Shown here piece after piece: positions 37,327 through 46,720 of a stretch of DNA of 64,000 bases. Origin of the DNA: Planctomycetota bacterium. Its GTDB lineage: Bacteria > Planctomycetota > UBA1135 > UBA2386. A program made the position numbers and the translations under genes. The stretch is taken from the NCBI GenBank assembly GCA_947444055.1, contig CANEYR010000009.1:1-64000 (forward strand). The letters are read 5' to 3'. The notes below the pieces were generated by a model. It saw only the letters and a list, made by a program, of their open reading frames with translations. It did no database searches and had not been told where the DNA came from. Position 1 is the stretch's first letter, and the number at the start of each line of letters is the position of its first letter.

Positions 37327-39089
37327 TTGCGGCTCCGTGGTGTCTCGTGGGAACGGGCGGACGGCTCGGCCTCTTTCAGCACCTTGTCACCTTGTCGGCT
37401 GATGCCCATGCGGTCCCGATCCTGGCGGTTGGTTTCTTCGCGCGATTGCTCCTGGTCGATGTCCCGCTTCGCCACTTCTTCTTCGGCCTCGAACTCCTTC
37501 TGCAAGGCGATGATCCGAGCCTCCTGGGCTTCGCGCTTGAGGACTCGTTCCCGCTGCTTGGCTTCGACCTCCTGGTGCCGGAGCAGGCGGGCCGCCTTTT
37601 CGGTGGCCTCTCGCGTCTGCCGAGCGGAGCCGGTGAGAACGCCCTCCGCGCCCAGATACACATTCTGTAGTTCCACGCCCTGGTCGGTCAGCAGGAACTC
37701 GCGGAGTTGATTGGAGTGAGCCATGCCGCGCGATTTGAGGACGTACATCACTCGATTTCGCTCGCCGTCCAGTTCCAGGTCGCGCAGCAACAGCCAGGTG
37801 TCCACGAGCATGGAGACATTCGTGGAGGTTTGCTCCAGGGCGGCGTCCCCACTCGTCAGGCTGGTGAGCATCGCCGTGATGCCCTGCATTTTGAGGAAGT
37901 CGATCAGCCGGGTCAGCATGACGTTGGCGTCCTGGCTCGTGCCCACCGAGGTCAGGCTGCCGACGGGGTCCATGACCACCACGCGAGGTTGGAACTTGCG
38001 GACCAACTTATGAATGGTCGCCAAGTGCATTTCCAGACCATGGATCGCGGCGCGGCTGGCATGGAAATGCAGCAAGCCCTGTTGCATCCACGGCTCCAGG
38101 TCGATGCCGATGGATCGCATGTTGCGAAGGATCTGGCCCGGCGACTCCTCGAACGCGAAGTACAGGCAACGCTCGCCGCGCTGGCACGCGGCGGCCACGA
38201 AGTGGGCGGCGATGCTGCTCTTGCCGCTGCCCGCCGTCCCCGACATGAGCACCGTGCTGCCCCGGAAATATCCATCGCCGCCGAGCATGGCATCCAGCCG
38301 AGGGATGCCGCTCGAAATCCGCGTGGTGCTCGCGGTGTGCTGCAACCCCAGAGACGTGACCGGCAACACGCTGATGCCGTCCGCGTCGATCAGGAACGGG
38401 TATTCATTCGTTTCATGGCTGGTGCCGCGGTACTTGACGATCCGCAGCCGCCGCGTCGACATCTGCTCGGTCACCCGGTGGTCGAGCACGATGACGCAGT
38501 CCGACACGTACTCTTCCAGGCTGTGTCGGGTGAGCGCACCATCGCCGCTCTCGCCGGTGATGACGGCGGTCACGCCTTTGTCCTTCAGCCAGCGGAACAG
38601 GCGACGCAGCTCGCCGCGCAGAATGGAGACGTTGGACAGACCGCCAAAGAGCGTTTCGATCGTGTCCAACACGACCCGCTTCGCGCCGATCGAGTCGATC
38701 GCGAAGTTGAGGCGGACGAACAACCCCTCCAAGTCATATTCGCCGGTCTCTTCGATCTCATTCCGCTCGACCCGCACGAAGTCGATCGCGAGCATTTTTT
38801 TCTGGACGAGATCGTCCAAGTCGAAGCCGAGCGAGCGGACGTTCTGAGTCAGTTCCGTGGCGGATTCTTCGAAGGACATGAACACGCCGGGCTCACCGAA
38901 TTGCGTGGCTCCCCGGACCAAGAATTCCATCGCCAGGAGCGTCTTGCCGCAGCCGGCACCGCCGCAGACGAGCGTGGGTCGGCCGCGCGGCAGGCCACCG
39001 CCCGTGATTTCATCCAGGCCTTGGATGCCCGTCGGGGCCTTGGCGAAGCCGGGGTTGTTAGACGTTTGCTGATGGTCGATCTGGGTCAT
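37323..39089 (-). CDS. kaiC: KaiC-family double P-loop ATPase/kinase
   Basis: From ATG 39089 ([12 protein letters not shown]) the product is 588 residues, with duplicated RecA-like domains. CI has GGAGCGKT (43-50) and Glu pair SFEES (74-75). CII has GTAGSGKS (284-291) and FAFEES (314-315). At the CII autophosphorylation site the chain reads NVSMLVDTW: Ser 426 aligns with S431 of cyanobacterial KaiC, but T432 is replaced by Met. A charged C-terminal coiled-coil-like extension (about 490-588, Glu/Arg/Lys-rich) is longer than in cyanobacterial KaiC. A GAGGAAG site precedes the start. It heads the kaiC-kaiB-kaiB-kinase operon. Confidence 0.95.
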   Translation of the reverse strand: MTQIDHQQTSNNPGFAKAPTGIQGLDEITGGGLPRGRPTLVCGGAGCGKTLLAMEFLVRGATQFGEPGVFMSFEESATELTQNVRSLGFDLDDLVQKKMLAIDFVRVERNEIEETGEYDLEGLFVRLNFAIDSIGAKRVVLDTIETLFGGLSNVSILRGELRRLFRWLKDKGVTAVITGESGDGALTRHSLEEYVSDCVIVLDHRVTEQMSTRRLRIVKYRGTSHETNEYPFLIDADGISVLPVTSLGLQHTASTTRISSGIPRLDAMLGGDGYFRGSTVLMSGTAGSGKSSIAAHFVAAACQRGERCLYFAFEESPGQILRNMRSIGIDLEPWMQQGLLHFHASRAAIHGLEMHLATIHKLVRKFQPRVVVMDPVGSLTSVGTSQDANVMLTRLIDFLKMQGITAMLTSLTSGDAALEQTSTNVSMLVDTWLLLRDLELDGERNRVMYVLKSRGMAHSNQLREFLLTDQGVELQNVYLGAEGVLTGSARQTREATEKAARLLRHQEVEAKQRERVLKREAQEARIIALQKEFEAEEEVAKRDIDQEQSREETNRQDRDRMGISRQGDKVLKEAEPSARSHETPRSRK

Positions 39090-39638
39090 TCTTCCTCGTG
39101 GACCTTTGGGGTTGAACGACCGCAGGCGCATCGGTGTCGGTCGCTGCCCTTGCCGCCCACGGTGCTGCAGGCCTCGCTCAAGTCATTACACAAAGGAGAA
39201 TCCATGGTTAGGGTCTGGTCGCGCTCCGAGGCAAGACCTGGCGCGGAGTCTTAACCACACGCATGAAAAGCGAATGAAGCCGAGGTGAGATCGCGCCCAG
39301 TCGACGTCTACACAAAGTCCTCGTCCTTGGTCCGATGACCGCACGCATTGACTCGGGTCCCCCGCCGCGGCGGCGGCTTCGAGCACCGTCACCGCGCCGC
39401 CGAGATCGACGAAAGAACCGGCACCGAGCCCTTCACCCGCGCGCCGTAGTCCAGCCGGTTGCGCCTGCCGTTTCGCGCCCCTCCGCGGCCGACTTCGCAC
39501 CCAGCGCGCACACCGGGCGGGGGCGTTGACGCGGTGGCGGGAGCTGAAGATCGGGCTGGTGTGGGTTCCGGGTGGTCCGGGTGGTCCGGGACGCAGTTTG
39601 CTCTTCCTACCCGAACACGGCCGTGCTGTCGTGCGACG
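39090..39638. other. Long non-coding gap, probable kai promoter region
   Basis: About 550 bases separate kaiC (leftward) from the next gene (rightward). The frames here are low-quality and Arg/Pro/His-rich, so no gene is called. A 9-bp tandem repeat (GTGGTCCGG twice, 39572-39589, with a degenerate third unit) lies near the right end. The promoters of both divergent transcripts should be here, but no clear consensus was seen. Confidence 0.5.
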
Positions 39639-40631
39639 ATGACGATGCTACCACGCGATGCGACGGCTGCGCCCGATGCGCGACGACCGGCGCGGCGCAT
39701 GCGGCGCGTGGTGCTGTGGCTAGGTGCCGTCGTGGTGGTCGGCGTGGCCATCCTGGCGGCGGGGCGGCTGCTCTTCTCCCATTGGCGCGACGCCAGTGCT
39801 CGTCTGCTCGCGGGTGCAACGATCCGAGTCGTGGACGAAGCGGGAGCGCCGGTCGCTGGCGTGGAGGTGACCGTCGGTTGGCGCCCAGTGCAGCTTTGGG
39901 GGCGCTACGCGCAGGTCGCCATCATCGGTCCTTCGCAGGCCGACGGCTTCGTGCCAATGATGGAGCTCGCAGGCGTGTGGTCGATCGGAGCGACGTTCGA
40001 CCTCGAGCCCCGCATCCTCGGCGACGACGAAGTGCCCACGGTGCAGCTTTCGGCGCAGACGGTGCTCGTCGTGCCACCGACCGGCCGTGTGGTCGTGCAA
40101 CTCGTCGACGAGCAGGGAGCGCCGCTGCAGTTCGCGGACCTGCCGACCGCGTCGCTCTGTGGACAACCGGCAGAGTTCTCGCCGCGCGGGCGTGCGGAGT
40201 TTGATTCGGTCGCCTGCGGCAGCTCGTTGCAACTGACCGTGCACGTGCAGGGTTGGTCCCTCGGGGACCCACGCACCGGGTTCGAGCTGGTCCATGGTCC
40301 GCAACGATCGGGAGAGGTGGTCGAACTAACGCGCACCGTGCCACGAACGACGCCGCGGCTGATCGGTGTGGTGCGCAACGCCGACAGTTCGCCGGCGGTG
40401 GGCCGGCTCGGGTTCTCCCTACAGGGCGGCCGTGCGCACTACCGGACAACGGTCACGGCCGATGACGCGGGCAGGTTCTCGTTCCTGCTCGGGGAGCGCC
40501 GCGATCACGTTGGGCCGTGGCAACTGCAACTGCGCGGCGGCGGCGGCCTCACCAGCACCACGATCGAGTGCGAAGCACAGGCGGGGCCCGATGGCTGCAT
40601 CAACGTCGGCGAACTGCGCTTCGCGCAGTAG
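39639..40631 (+). CDS. Membrane-anchored protein with beta-sandwich (carboxypeptidase-regulatory-like) domains
   Basis: From ATG 39639 (MTMLPRDATAAPDARRPARR) the product is 330 residues with one N-terminal transmembrane anchor (VVLWLGAVVVVGVAILAAG) and an extracytoplasmic region. That region contains Ig-like/carboxypeptidase-regulatory-like repeats: IRVVDEAGAPVAGVEVTVGW, VQLVDEQGAPLQFADLP, GVVRNADSSPAVGRLGFSL and VTADDAGRFSFLL. No catalytic motif is present. ATG 39645 is an alternative start. It is divergent from kaiC with no evident functional link. Confidence 0.7.
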   Translation: MTMLPRDATAAPDARRPARRMRRVVLWLGAVVVVGVAILAAGRLLFSHWRDASARLLAGATIRVVDEAGAPVAGVEVTVGWRPVQLWGRYAQVAIIGPSQADGFVPMMELAGVWSIGATFDLEPRILGDDEVPTVQLSAQTVLVVPPTGRVVVQLVDEQGAPLQFADLPTASLCGQPAEFSPRGRAEFDSVACGSSLQLTVHVQGWSLGDPRTGFELVHGPQRSGEVVELTRTVPRTTPRLIGVVRNADSSPAVGRLGFSLQGGRAHYRTTVTADDAGRFSFLLGERRDHVGPWQLQLRGGGGLTSTTIECEAQAGPDGCINVGELRFAQ

Positions 40632-40734
40632 ACGTCGCGGCGCCCCGGACCTTGCACCTCTCGCCGCGTAGCCGCCGCATCCGCAGTTCCGCCCAAGGCG
40701 AACCGAGCACCAGTCCCCCACCTCGCGTTCGTCA

Positions 40735-40985
40735 GCGCCCGATCGTCAGACGCAGACCGGTCGTGGCGTTCAGACCCGATGGCGACAAGGACAGCACTTG
40801 GCAGAAGAAGCCGGCGCCGATGAGGCTCGGCGCCGCGGGCACCGGGACTGGCAGCGCGCCAAACCCCAGGGCCGTGGCAACGTCGAACGTGATCACATCG
40901 AGTTGGGTCAGCAGCGTGCAGCCCGCGATCGGCACGTTCGATTGCGCCGCCGTTGCCGAGAGTGCCGCCGTAGCGCCCGGCGGTC
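40735..40985 (-). pseudogene. Orphan C-terminal module of an exported protein
   Basis: The frame reads AALSATAAQSNVPIAGCTLL...VITFDVATALGFGALPV, then PVPAAPSLIGAGFFCQVLSLSP...ATTGLRLTIGR-stop, matching the P-x-x-P-x-L-x-G-x-x-x-x-Q module. There is no body or signal peptide in frame upstream. The rest of 40632-41012 shows nothing else. This is one of five such remnants in the window. Confidence 0.65.
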
Positions 40986-41012
40986 GCGAACGCCCGCGAA
41001 CGGGGCGGCGGT

Positions 41013-41810
41013 CTACGGCCCCTGATCCGCCGCTTGGCTCGGAGAGTCCTCGGCGGTCGCGTGCGGTAGCGGCATCGCGGCGCGGAGTTGGCCCGCCAGC
41101 TGCGCTCGGCGCGCTGCAAGGTCGAACCCCAGCGCGCGCTCGGCGGCGACATCGAGCTGGCTCGTGATCCACGCGAGGTCGTCGGCGGCGATCGGCGCGT
41201 AGGGCTTGGCTAGAAACCGCTCGCGGCCGCCCTTCGCGGTCGTGACGCCGCGAAACCACGGCCAACGGCGCAGGCCGAAACGCGCCGCAAAAGTTCGTAC
41301 GAACGTGCGCGGGTCTGGCACGACCGCTTCGTAGCGAACGTCTAGGTGATGACGCACGCGCGTCGGCAGCGCCGCCCATGCCTGCATCTTGCCGCGCCGC
41401 AGCTGCATGACGTTGGCGAACGGTTTGCCCGTCGCTAGATCGCGTTCGTGCACCATCTCGCTGCCGACCCGCGCATCGCCTTTGGCCAAGTCCATGTCCG
41501 TGCCCCAGACGCAACGCCACGGCGTGCGCAAGAAGCGGCTGAACGGCACGTCGCGCAACTCCGGGCCGGCGTGCCATGGCATGCCGTGCAGGCTGCGTAA
41601 CCAGTCGAACGGGTCGCGGTGCACAACGACGAAGATGCAGTCAAGGGCGTGTTCGATGTCGCCCTGTGGCAGCCCATGCTTCCAGCCGAAGTCGTCGACG
41701 ACGCGCACACCTGGCAGGTTGCGGCGCAGCAGCTGCGCGATCCAGTTGGTACCGGAGCAGCGCTCGCCGTAGATCTGCACGCGTTTGGGACTGGGTACGG
41801 CGGACGTCAT
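41013..41810 (-). CDS. Sulfotransferase-like protein
   Basis: From ATG 41810 (MTSAVPSPKRVQIYGERCSG) the product is about 265 residues. RVQIYGERCSGTNWIAQLL resembles the 5'-phosphosulfate-binding loop of PAPS-dependent sulfotransferases; FVVVHRDPFDWLRSLHG supplies the 3'-phosphate-binding Arg/Ser region. The remainder is helical with Trp and Arg clusters. The acceptor, carbohydrate or other, is unknown. It lies next to a DUF6473 gene on the same strand with 43 bases between, suggesting a shared polysaccharide-modification role. Confidence 0.8.
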   Translation of the reverse strand: MTSAVPSPKRVQIYGERCSGTNWIAQLLRRNLPGVRVVDDFGWKHGLPQGDIEHALDCIFVVVHRDPFDWLRSLHGMPWHAGPELRDVPFSRFLRTPWRCVWGTDMDLAKGDARVGSEMVHERDLATGKPFANVMQLRRGKMQAWAALPTRVRHHLDVRYEAVVPDPRTFVRTFAARFGLRRWPWFRGVTTAKGGRERFLAKPYAPIAADDLAWITSQLDVAAERALGFDLAARRAQLAGQLRAAMPLPHATAEDSPSQAADQGP

Positions 41811-41853
41811 GGCCAGGGTCGGTTGCCTGCGGAGCCAATCCGCATGGCAGAAG

Positions 41854-42807
41854 TTAGCCGGGTTGTGAGTTGGTGAAAGAGGCTCCCTCGTCACGCAGAC
41901 GGCGGACGGCGGCGAGCAAGGACACCGCCGCGTCTGCATGCATCTCGGGCGAGGGGTAGTAGGCGTTGTGCGTCCAGCGCCAAGTCGGCGCCGTGCCGGT
42001 GCCATCGTCCGCCGGCCGCACCGTCGTCGGGGCACCGGTGTGCCGACTGCGCAGCAATTGCGGACTGCCGCGCGAGGTCACGCACTCGATGTAGTCGTCG
42101 GCGAGTTGGGCCAACGTGGCCACCATGCGGTCGTCGACAAGCTGGGGGTACGCACCGAACAAGGCTGCCACCGAGTGGAAGCGCGGGCGATACGCGGGCC
42201 GTCTTTGGCCAAACCAGAACAGCAGCTTCGGCGACCGGATCGCGGTCAGCAGTTCGCCGAACTCGGCCAACCAGTGCGAACGGGTCTCGCGCACGAGTTG
42301 GCGGGCGTACTGGCGAGCTGTCAGCGCGCGCCAACGATTGACGAGCCCGCGCAGCCAGGGTCGTCGCCAGCCGGCGAGATCGGCATGCAGCACCTCGGCC
42401 CAAGCTTCGTCGGCGCCGAGCACGCGGCCGTCGGTGCGCACGTGCAGACGTTCGCGCCCGCCGCTGGTGAAACGCGAGCAATCGGCACTGCGACCCGACA
42501 ACACCTGGAACACCACGAAGCGAGCCCCCGCGAGCAGCGACGCGAACTGCGGCTGCCGGAACAGCGCCGGTCCAGCGCCGGCGACGCCCAGATTGAGCAC
42601 CGGCAAGCCGATCTGTTCGGCGAGCAACGTCGGCCACGGCCGCGCCGCAAAGCAACCAAACGTCTGGGCGGCGCCGACACAGGCAAAGTAGCTGCCGGGC
42701 GCGAGGCTGGCCGGCGCGGGGCCACGCAACCAATCGCTGTCGGGCCCGGGTCGCCACAGCTCGTAGTCGACGATCTCGGCGTCGCGCCGCTGGTAGCCCT
42801 GGGACAT
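41854..42807 (-). CDS. DUF6473-like protein
   Basis: From ATG 42807 (MSQGYQRRDAEIVDYELWRPG) the product is 317 residues. Q-x-R-D-x-E-I-V-D-Y, then YFACVGAAQTFGCFAARPWPTLLAEQ, LPVLNLGVAGAGPALF and VVFQVLSGRSADCSRF match from memory the DUF6473 family, an SGNH-like fold with G-x-x-x-T in block I and GxGP-like loops. Family members often neighbour sulfotransferases in polysaccharide loci, as here. Catalysis is not demonstrated. The alternative start at 42831 adds eight residues. Confidence 0.75.
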   Translation of the reverse strand: MSQGYQRRDAEIVDYELWRPGPDSDWLRGPAPASLAPGSYFACVGAAQTFGCFAARPWPTLLAEQIGLPVLNLGVAGAGPALFRQPQFASLLAGARFVVFQVLSGRSADCSRFTSGGRERLHVRTDGRVLGADEAWAEVLHADLAGWRRPWLRGLVNRWRALTARQYARQLVRETRSHWLAEFGELLTAIRSPKLLFWFGQRRPAYRPRFHSVAALFGAYPQLVDDRMVATLAQLADDYIECVTSRGSPQLLRSRHTGAPTTVRPADDGTGTAPTWRWTHNAYYPSPEMHADAAVSLLAAVRRLRDEGASFTNSQPG

Positions 42808-43049
42808 GGCGCTACGGCAACGCTCCGGCACGCAGGTCTGGTGGTGTGAGTTCGCGGCGGGTGAAGTCGCCGCCGAGCCCGTCCGCGCACAACCCCCAAC
42901 ATGTCAAGGTCGCTGGATTGGGGCGCGCTGGCATTGCAGGGGCGAGATCATGCCATGGGGAGGTGGCATGTCACGCCGACGCCCTGCCCGAGAATTGTCC
43001 AACGAGGCGCGAACGAAGTCCGCGCGGGAATCGCTACTGCCGGGGCCCG

Positions 43050-43254
43050 GGTCGCATGCGGGCCCTGCACGGTGGTGCCGTCGGCCGACCTGCTGCTGTC
43101 CGCCGCCAACCCCACCGTGGTCGCGGTCCCAAACACGCCGTCGCTGATCGGCGCCGAGCTCTACACGCAGTGGCTGCAGTTGCGGCCGAGTGGTTGCCCG
43201 ATCCTGCCGGACTTCGGTTTCACCAACGCGCTGAAGTTCACGATCGCCGAGTAG
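43050..43254 (+). pseudogene. Orphan C-terminal module of an exported protein
   Basis: The frame reads ACGPCTVVPSADLLLSAANP, TVVAVPNTPSLIGAELYTQWLQ and ...ILPDFGFTNALKFTIAE-stop, the same module seen at the ends of full-length exported proteins. The 140 codons upstream in frame are not credible. The rest of 42808-43403 shows no gene. Confidence 0.7.
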
Positions 43255-43326
43255 CGGCGGGCTCGGCGACTTCACCCCGACAAGGCCGCACGCCGGACTG
43301 CAGCAGGAAGAGTCGCATTGGCTCGC

Positions 43327-43403
43327 AGTTGCAATGGAAGAAAACTAAAGCTCCGCTTTGGGTTCATGCGCCTGAGTGGACGATAGTTGCACTTAACTAA
43401 AGC
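43327..43403. repeat. Bipartite direct repeat upstream of the AbiE pair
   Basis: AGTTGCA, nine bases, AACTAAAGC occurs at 43327-43351, and AGTTGCA, three bases, AACTAAAGC at 43385-43403. The second copy ends 18 bases before the antitoxin ATG. The stretch is AT-rich relative to its surroundings. It could be an operator for the AbiEi-type autorepressor. Confidence 0.4.
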
Positions 43404-43421
43404 GTGACTTACGTTTTGTGC

Positions 43422-44009
43422 ATGATATCGACCGATTCTGACAAGGCCCCTGACTGGGGCATGCTGCTCGAAACGGCCACCCAGCAAGAGGGCCTGTTCA
43501 CGACCAGCCAGGCAGCGACAGCCGGTTACTCCTCCCAGCTGCTTCGTCACCACGTGCGCGCCGGCCGTCTGGCCCGAGTCCAGCGAGGCATCTACCGCGT
43601 GGTGCACTTCCCAGTCGGTGAACAGGCGGACCTGGTAGCGGCGTGGCTGTGGTCGGATCAGGTCGGCTTGGTATCTCACCAGACCGCGCTGGCGCTGCAT
43701 GGCCTGTCGGACGCGCTGCCGGCGCGGTGCCACATGACGCTGCCAAGTGCGTGGCGGCGCCGTCGGCTGAACGTGCCGTTCGGCATCACGCTGCACCACG
43801 CCGACGTGCCTGACGACGATCGCACGTGGTTCGGTGCGGTGCCAGTCACTTCGCCTCGCCGCACGCTTGCCGATTGTGCCGTCTCTGGACTCGGTCCAGA
43901 ACTGCTTGGTCAGGCTGCACGCCAAGCCCTTCGTCGCGGACTCGTCGGCGCCTCCGAGGTGCGTGAAGTCGAAGCCGCCCTGCGGCCGTTCGGGGGCATT
44001 CACCTGTGA
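43422..44009 (+). CDS. AbiEi-type antitoxin/regulator
   Basis: From ATG 43422 (MISTDSDKAPDWGMLLETA) the product is 195 residues. The N-terminal winged helix (GLFTTSQAATAGYSSQLLRHHV, then GRLARVQRGIYRVVHFP) and the C-terminal domain with SHQTALALHGLSDALP and SPRRTLADCAVSGLG match AbiEi proteins. These neutralise and transcriptionally repress the AbiEii partner in type IV systems. The stop overlaps the next start by four bases (GTGA). Confidence 0.9.
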   Translation: MISTDSDKAPDWGMLLETATQQEGLFTTSQAATAGYSSQLLRHHVRAGRLARVQRGIYRVVHFPVGEQADLVAAWLWSDQVGLVSHQTALALHGLSDALPARCHMTLPSAWRRRRLNVPFGITLHHADVPDDDRTWFGAVPVTSPRRTLADCAVSGLGPELLGQAARQALRRGLVGASEVREVEAALRPFGGIHL

Positions 44010-44902
44010 CCGTTCGCCGCTACGTGTCGCCCGCAGCGTTCAAGCAGGCGCTCGAGCAACGACTGCGTTCGTCGGCATCGACGGGGGGCGCCTTCGCTCG
44101 TCGGCGGCAGATCCTCGTCTTCCATCGGTTCGTGGCGCGCATTGCCGCGTTGTTCGGTGACGACGCAACCTTGAAGGGTGGGCTCGTGCTCGAGCTGCGG
44201 GTGGCGCGGGCTCGCGCGACGAAGGACGTCGACCTGCGCCTGGTCAGTGATCCTGCTCGGTTGTTGGAGCGCCTCCAAGAAGCAGGGCGCCGCGACCTGC
44301 TCGATTTCATGACCTTCGAACTTCGGCGCGACGAGGAACACCCCACGATCGAGAACGACGGCCTGCCCTACGGCGGTTGGCGCTTTCGTGCCGAGTGTCG
44401 GCTCGCGGGCCAGCCCTACGGGTTGCCCTTCGGCGTCGACATCGTGCTCGGTGAGCCACTGGTGGACGAGCCCGAGATCGTGGTGGCAGCGGACACGCTC
44501 GGTTTCGCCGGCATCGCGCCGCCGCAGATCCGCGTCTACCCGATCGAGACGCACCTTGCCGAGAAGTTGCACGCCTACACCATGCCGCGTCTGCGCCCCA
44601 ACTCGCGGATCAAGGACCTGCCCGACATGGCCTTGCTCGCAACGGTGCGCAGATTGCAGTCCGCGCGGTTGCGGCGCGCGTTGCAACAGACGTTCTCGTG
44701 TCGCCGCACGCATGCGTTGCCGCTGCAGGTGCCAGAACCTCCGGCGGCGTGGACGGAGCCCTTCGCGGCCATGGCGGACGAAGAAGAACTGGCATGGCCG
44801 ACGCTGGCCGAACTCGTGGCGGCTTTGCGATCGTTCCTCGATCCGGTGCTCGCCAACGAACGCGATGCGACGTGGTGGCCGGAGACGTGGCAGTGGCGCT
44901 GA
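44006..44902 (+). CDS. AbiEii-type nucleotidyltransferase toxin
   Basis: The 298-residue product (GTG start) has the AbiEii core FGDDATLKGGLVLELRVARA, then RATKDVDLRLV with the D-x-D metal ligands, and further C-terminal motifs VDIVLGEP and IETHLAEKLHAYTMPRLRPNSRIKDLPDM. In the family it modifies tRNA 3' ends to halt growth, including in phage defence. It is coupled to the upstream antitoxin gene. The type IV pair is intact. Confidence 0.9.
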   Translation: MTVRRYVSPAAFKQALEQRLRSSASTGGAFARRRQILVFHRFVARIAALFGDDATLKGGLVLELRVARARATKDVDLRLVSDPARLLERLQEAGRRDLLDFMTFELRRDEEHPTIENDGLPYGGWRFRAECRLAGQPYGLPFGVDIVLGEPLVDEPEIVVAADTLGFAGIAPPQIRVYPIETHLAEKLHAYTMPRLRPNSRIKDLPDMALLATVRRLQSARLRRALQQTFSCRRTHALPLQVPEPPAAWTEPFAAMADEEELAWPTLAELVAALRSFLDPVLANERDATWWPETWQWR

Positions 44903-45213
44903 GAGTTGCCGCGTTGCACGCAAGAACTGCCGGCAGGTTGGGCCTCTGCAGCGGGGCTGGCGGTCCTGACCAGTCGGTGGCCCCAAGGGGTGTGGCGGCG
45001 TTGCGAGCGAGCGGTTTGCGGCCTCGATCTGGCCGCGCGCCTGCTGCCACAACATGCCGCTCGCGAAACGGCGAGGAATCTTGTCCAAAACGGCGGCGAG
45101 CTTGCCATGGGAATGGCAGACGGTCGTGCTGGAGCAGCGAGCGACTGTCGGCGGTGCGGATTGAGCGTCGATCCGCGCCGGCCTGATCGCTGCCGCCCAT
45201 CACGGTCCTTGCC
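44903..45213. other. Gene-poor gap
   Basis: About 310 bases lie between the AbiEii stop and the next exported protein. The frames present are GC-biased shadows without motifs. No promoter, repeat or RNA element was recognised. Confidence 0.4.
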
Positions 45214-46689
45214 ATGAACTCGCCACTGCGTTTGCTCCTGCTCTCGTGTCTGCCCGTCGCCGGAGTGATGGCGCAGGTACCCGGCGCCCTGCTGACCTTC
45301 AGCCAAAACGAGAACACCATTTCGATGGGAGGCGGGCCGCTGCAGGTCCTGCGTCCCAACGAGATCGCGTTCCTGCCGCTGCAGCCCGGTTGTCCAGGCG
45401 GCGCTCGCACCGAGAAGTGGTCGCCCCGCACGTGCATGCAGGTGATGACCGGCGACGAGAACGGCGACGGTCAGTACTGGAACCCAAGCCTGTTCGGGAG
45501 CATCGATGCGCTGTCGACCGGATGGGGGTTGACGACGTCCTCCTCGATTGTCAAGGTCGCGCCGAACCCCCGCATGGTGTACTGGTCGCCGTCGGCGGCT
45601 ATGGGCGCCGGCATCACCAACTTGCCGCTGCGGCCGGGCGACATCGGTCGCATCCACGTCAACGGCACGGTCGACATGCTGATGACCCAAGAGACCTTCA
45701 ACAAGGCGTTGGGGTTGCCAAGTAACACCCCAATCGACATCGACGCGTTCGCCTACGAGCCGGGGCTCGGCATCTACTTCTCGCTCAACGCCCCCGGCAC
45801 TCTGTGCCAACTCGAGTGTGCGCAGAACCAGTGGGTCCTAAACGGTACTCTGCTGGCGATCCCGTGGTCGAAGGTCGTCACCTATGGGCCGGGTGACTTG
45901 CGAATCCAGGATGTGGTGACAACCGGCCCCAACTTCTACGGCTGTGCCCACGAGATCTTTGACGAGGTCTCAATCAAGGTGCATCTGCAGAACAGCGGGA
46001 TCACCGACCGCTTCGGCGTCGCCAACCTCGGCGCAGGAGACATCGACCTGGAGAGCCTCGAAATCGACCACGGACCGGGCACGTCGATCATGTCATTCCC
46101 CACATGTGGCCCCACGGTGCTCGTCCCCAACTTCCTGTTCTCGACCGATTCGATGACCGGCGGCAGTCTGGCCAGCACCATTAACTATGGTTCGCCGCCC
46201 ATGGGGCCGTGCGGCTTCCTGGGCATACCGGTGCCATATGGTCTGCAGACCGGCGCCGCGGTCGGCATCCAACAACAGCTCGCCAACGTGGGGCCAGCGA
46301 GCTACGTGAACGCCCTCGCGTTTGGGACCACGGAGCGCTTCGTGCTCGAACCCGTCCTGCCCCAGCTGAACTATGGATCCGCGGGTGGTCCGCCGACGAC
46401 CATGCACGTGGGCGGGGATTTCAACTACGTGTTCACGTGGATCGACATCGTTCCCAACACGATTGCGCCGTCGTTCACCTTGGGGGGAGACTTCTTCCCA
46501 GATTGGTACTGTCTCAACTTGTTCCTGTGGGACTTCGGCGTGCCGGTGAATGGCTTCCACAGTTTTGCGACGCCAAACATTCCGGTCGGCTGGAGCGGCA
46601 AGTTGATCTTCCAGAGCATCGGCTTCGACATTGTCCCCACGAATGTCGGACTGAATCTCAGCACACCCGCCGCGATCGACGTCAACTGA
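45214..46689 (+). CDS. Exported Gly/Pro-rich beta protein of unknown function
   Basis: The 491-residue product starts MNSPLRLLLLSCLPVAGVMA (signal peptide, cleavage after AQ). The body has no known fold; it is rich in Gly, Pro, Asn and aromatics, with GDENGDGQYW and many short strands (DIDAFAYEPGLGIYFSL, GVANLGAGDIDLESLEI). Its C-terminus (VGWSGKLIFQSIGFDI) lacks the P-N-x-P-x-L core but keeps the strand-x-x-Q pattern (IPVGWSGKLIFQ), so it may be a divergent version. Codon use and composition match neighbours. It is convergent with the FGE-like gene. Confidence 0.7.
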   Translation: MNSPLRLLLLSCLPVAGVMAQVPGALLTFSQNENTISMGGGPLQVLRPNEIAFLPLQPGCPGGARTEKWSPRTCMQVMTGDENGDGQYWNPSLFGSIDALSTGWGLTTSSSIVKVAPNPRMVYWSPSAAMGAGITNLPLRPGDIGRIHVNGTVDMLMTQETFNKALGLPSNTPIDIDAFAYEPGLGIYFSLNAPGTLCQLECAQNQWVLNGTLLAIPWSKVVTYGPGDLRIQDVVTTGPNFYGCAHEIFDEVSIKVHLQNSGITDRFGVANLGAGDIDLESLEIDHGPGTSIMSFPTCGPTVLVPNFLFSTDSMTGGSLASTINYGSPPMGPCGFLGIPVPYGLQTGAAVGIQQQLANVGPASYVNALAFGTTERFVLEPVLPQLNYGSAGGPPTTMHVGGDFNYVFTWIDIVPNTIAPSFTLGGDFFPDWYCLNLFLWDFGVPVNGFHSFATPNIPVGWSGKLIFQSIGFDIVPTNVGLNLSTPAAIDVN

Positions 46690-46720
46690 CTGATCGGCCA
46701 GCCGCTCGGTTTTGAAGTCC

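Noticed and set aside
37707-39254. 515-codon plus-strand frame
   Set aside because: Antisense to kaiC.
39572-39589. GTGGTCCGG tandem repeat
   Set aside because: Only two exact units, too short to call a CRISPR or iteron array.
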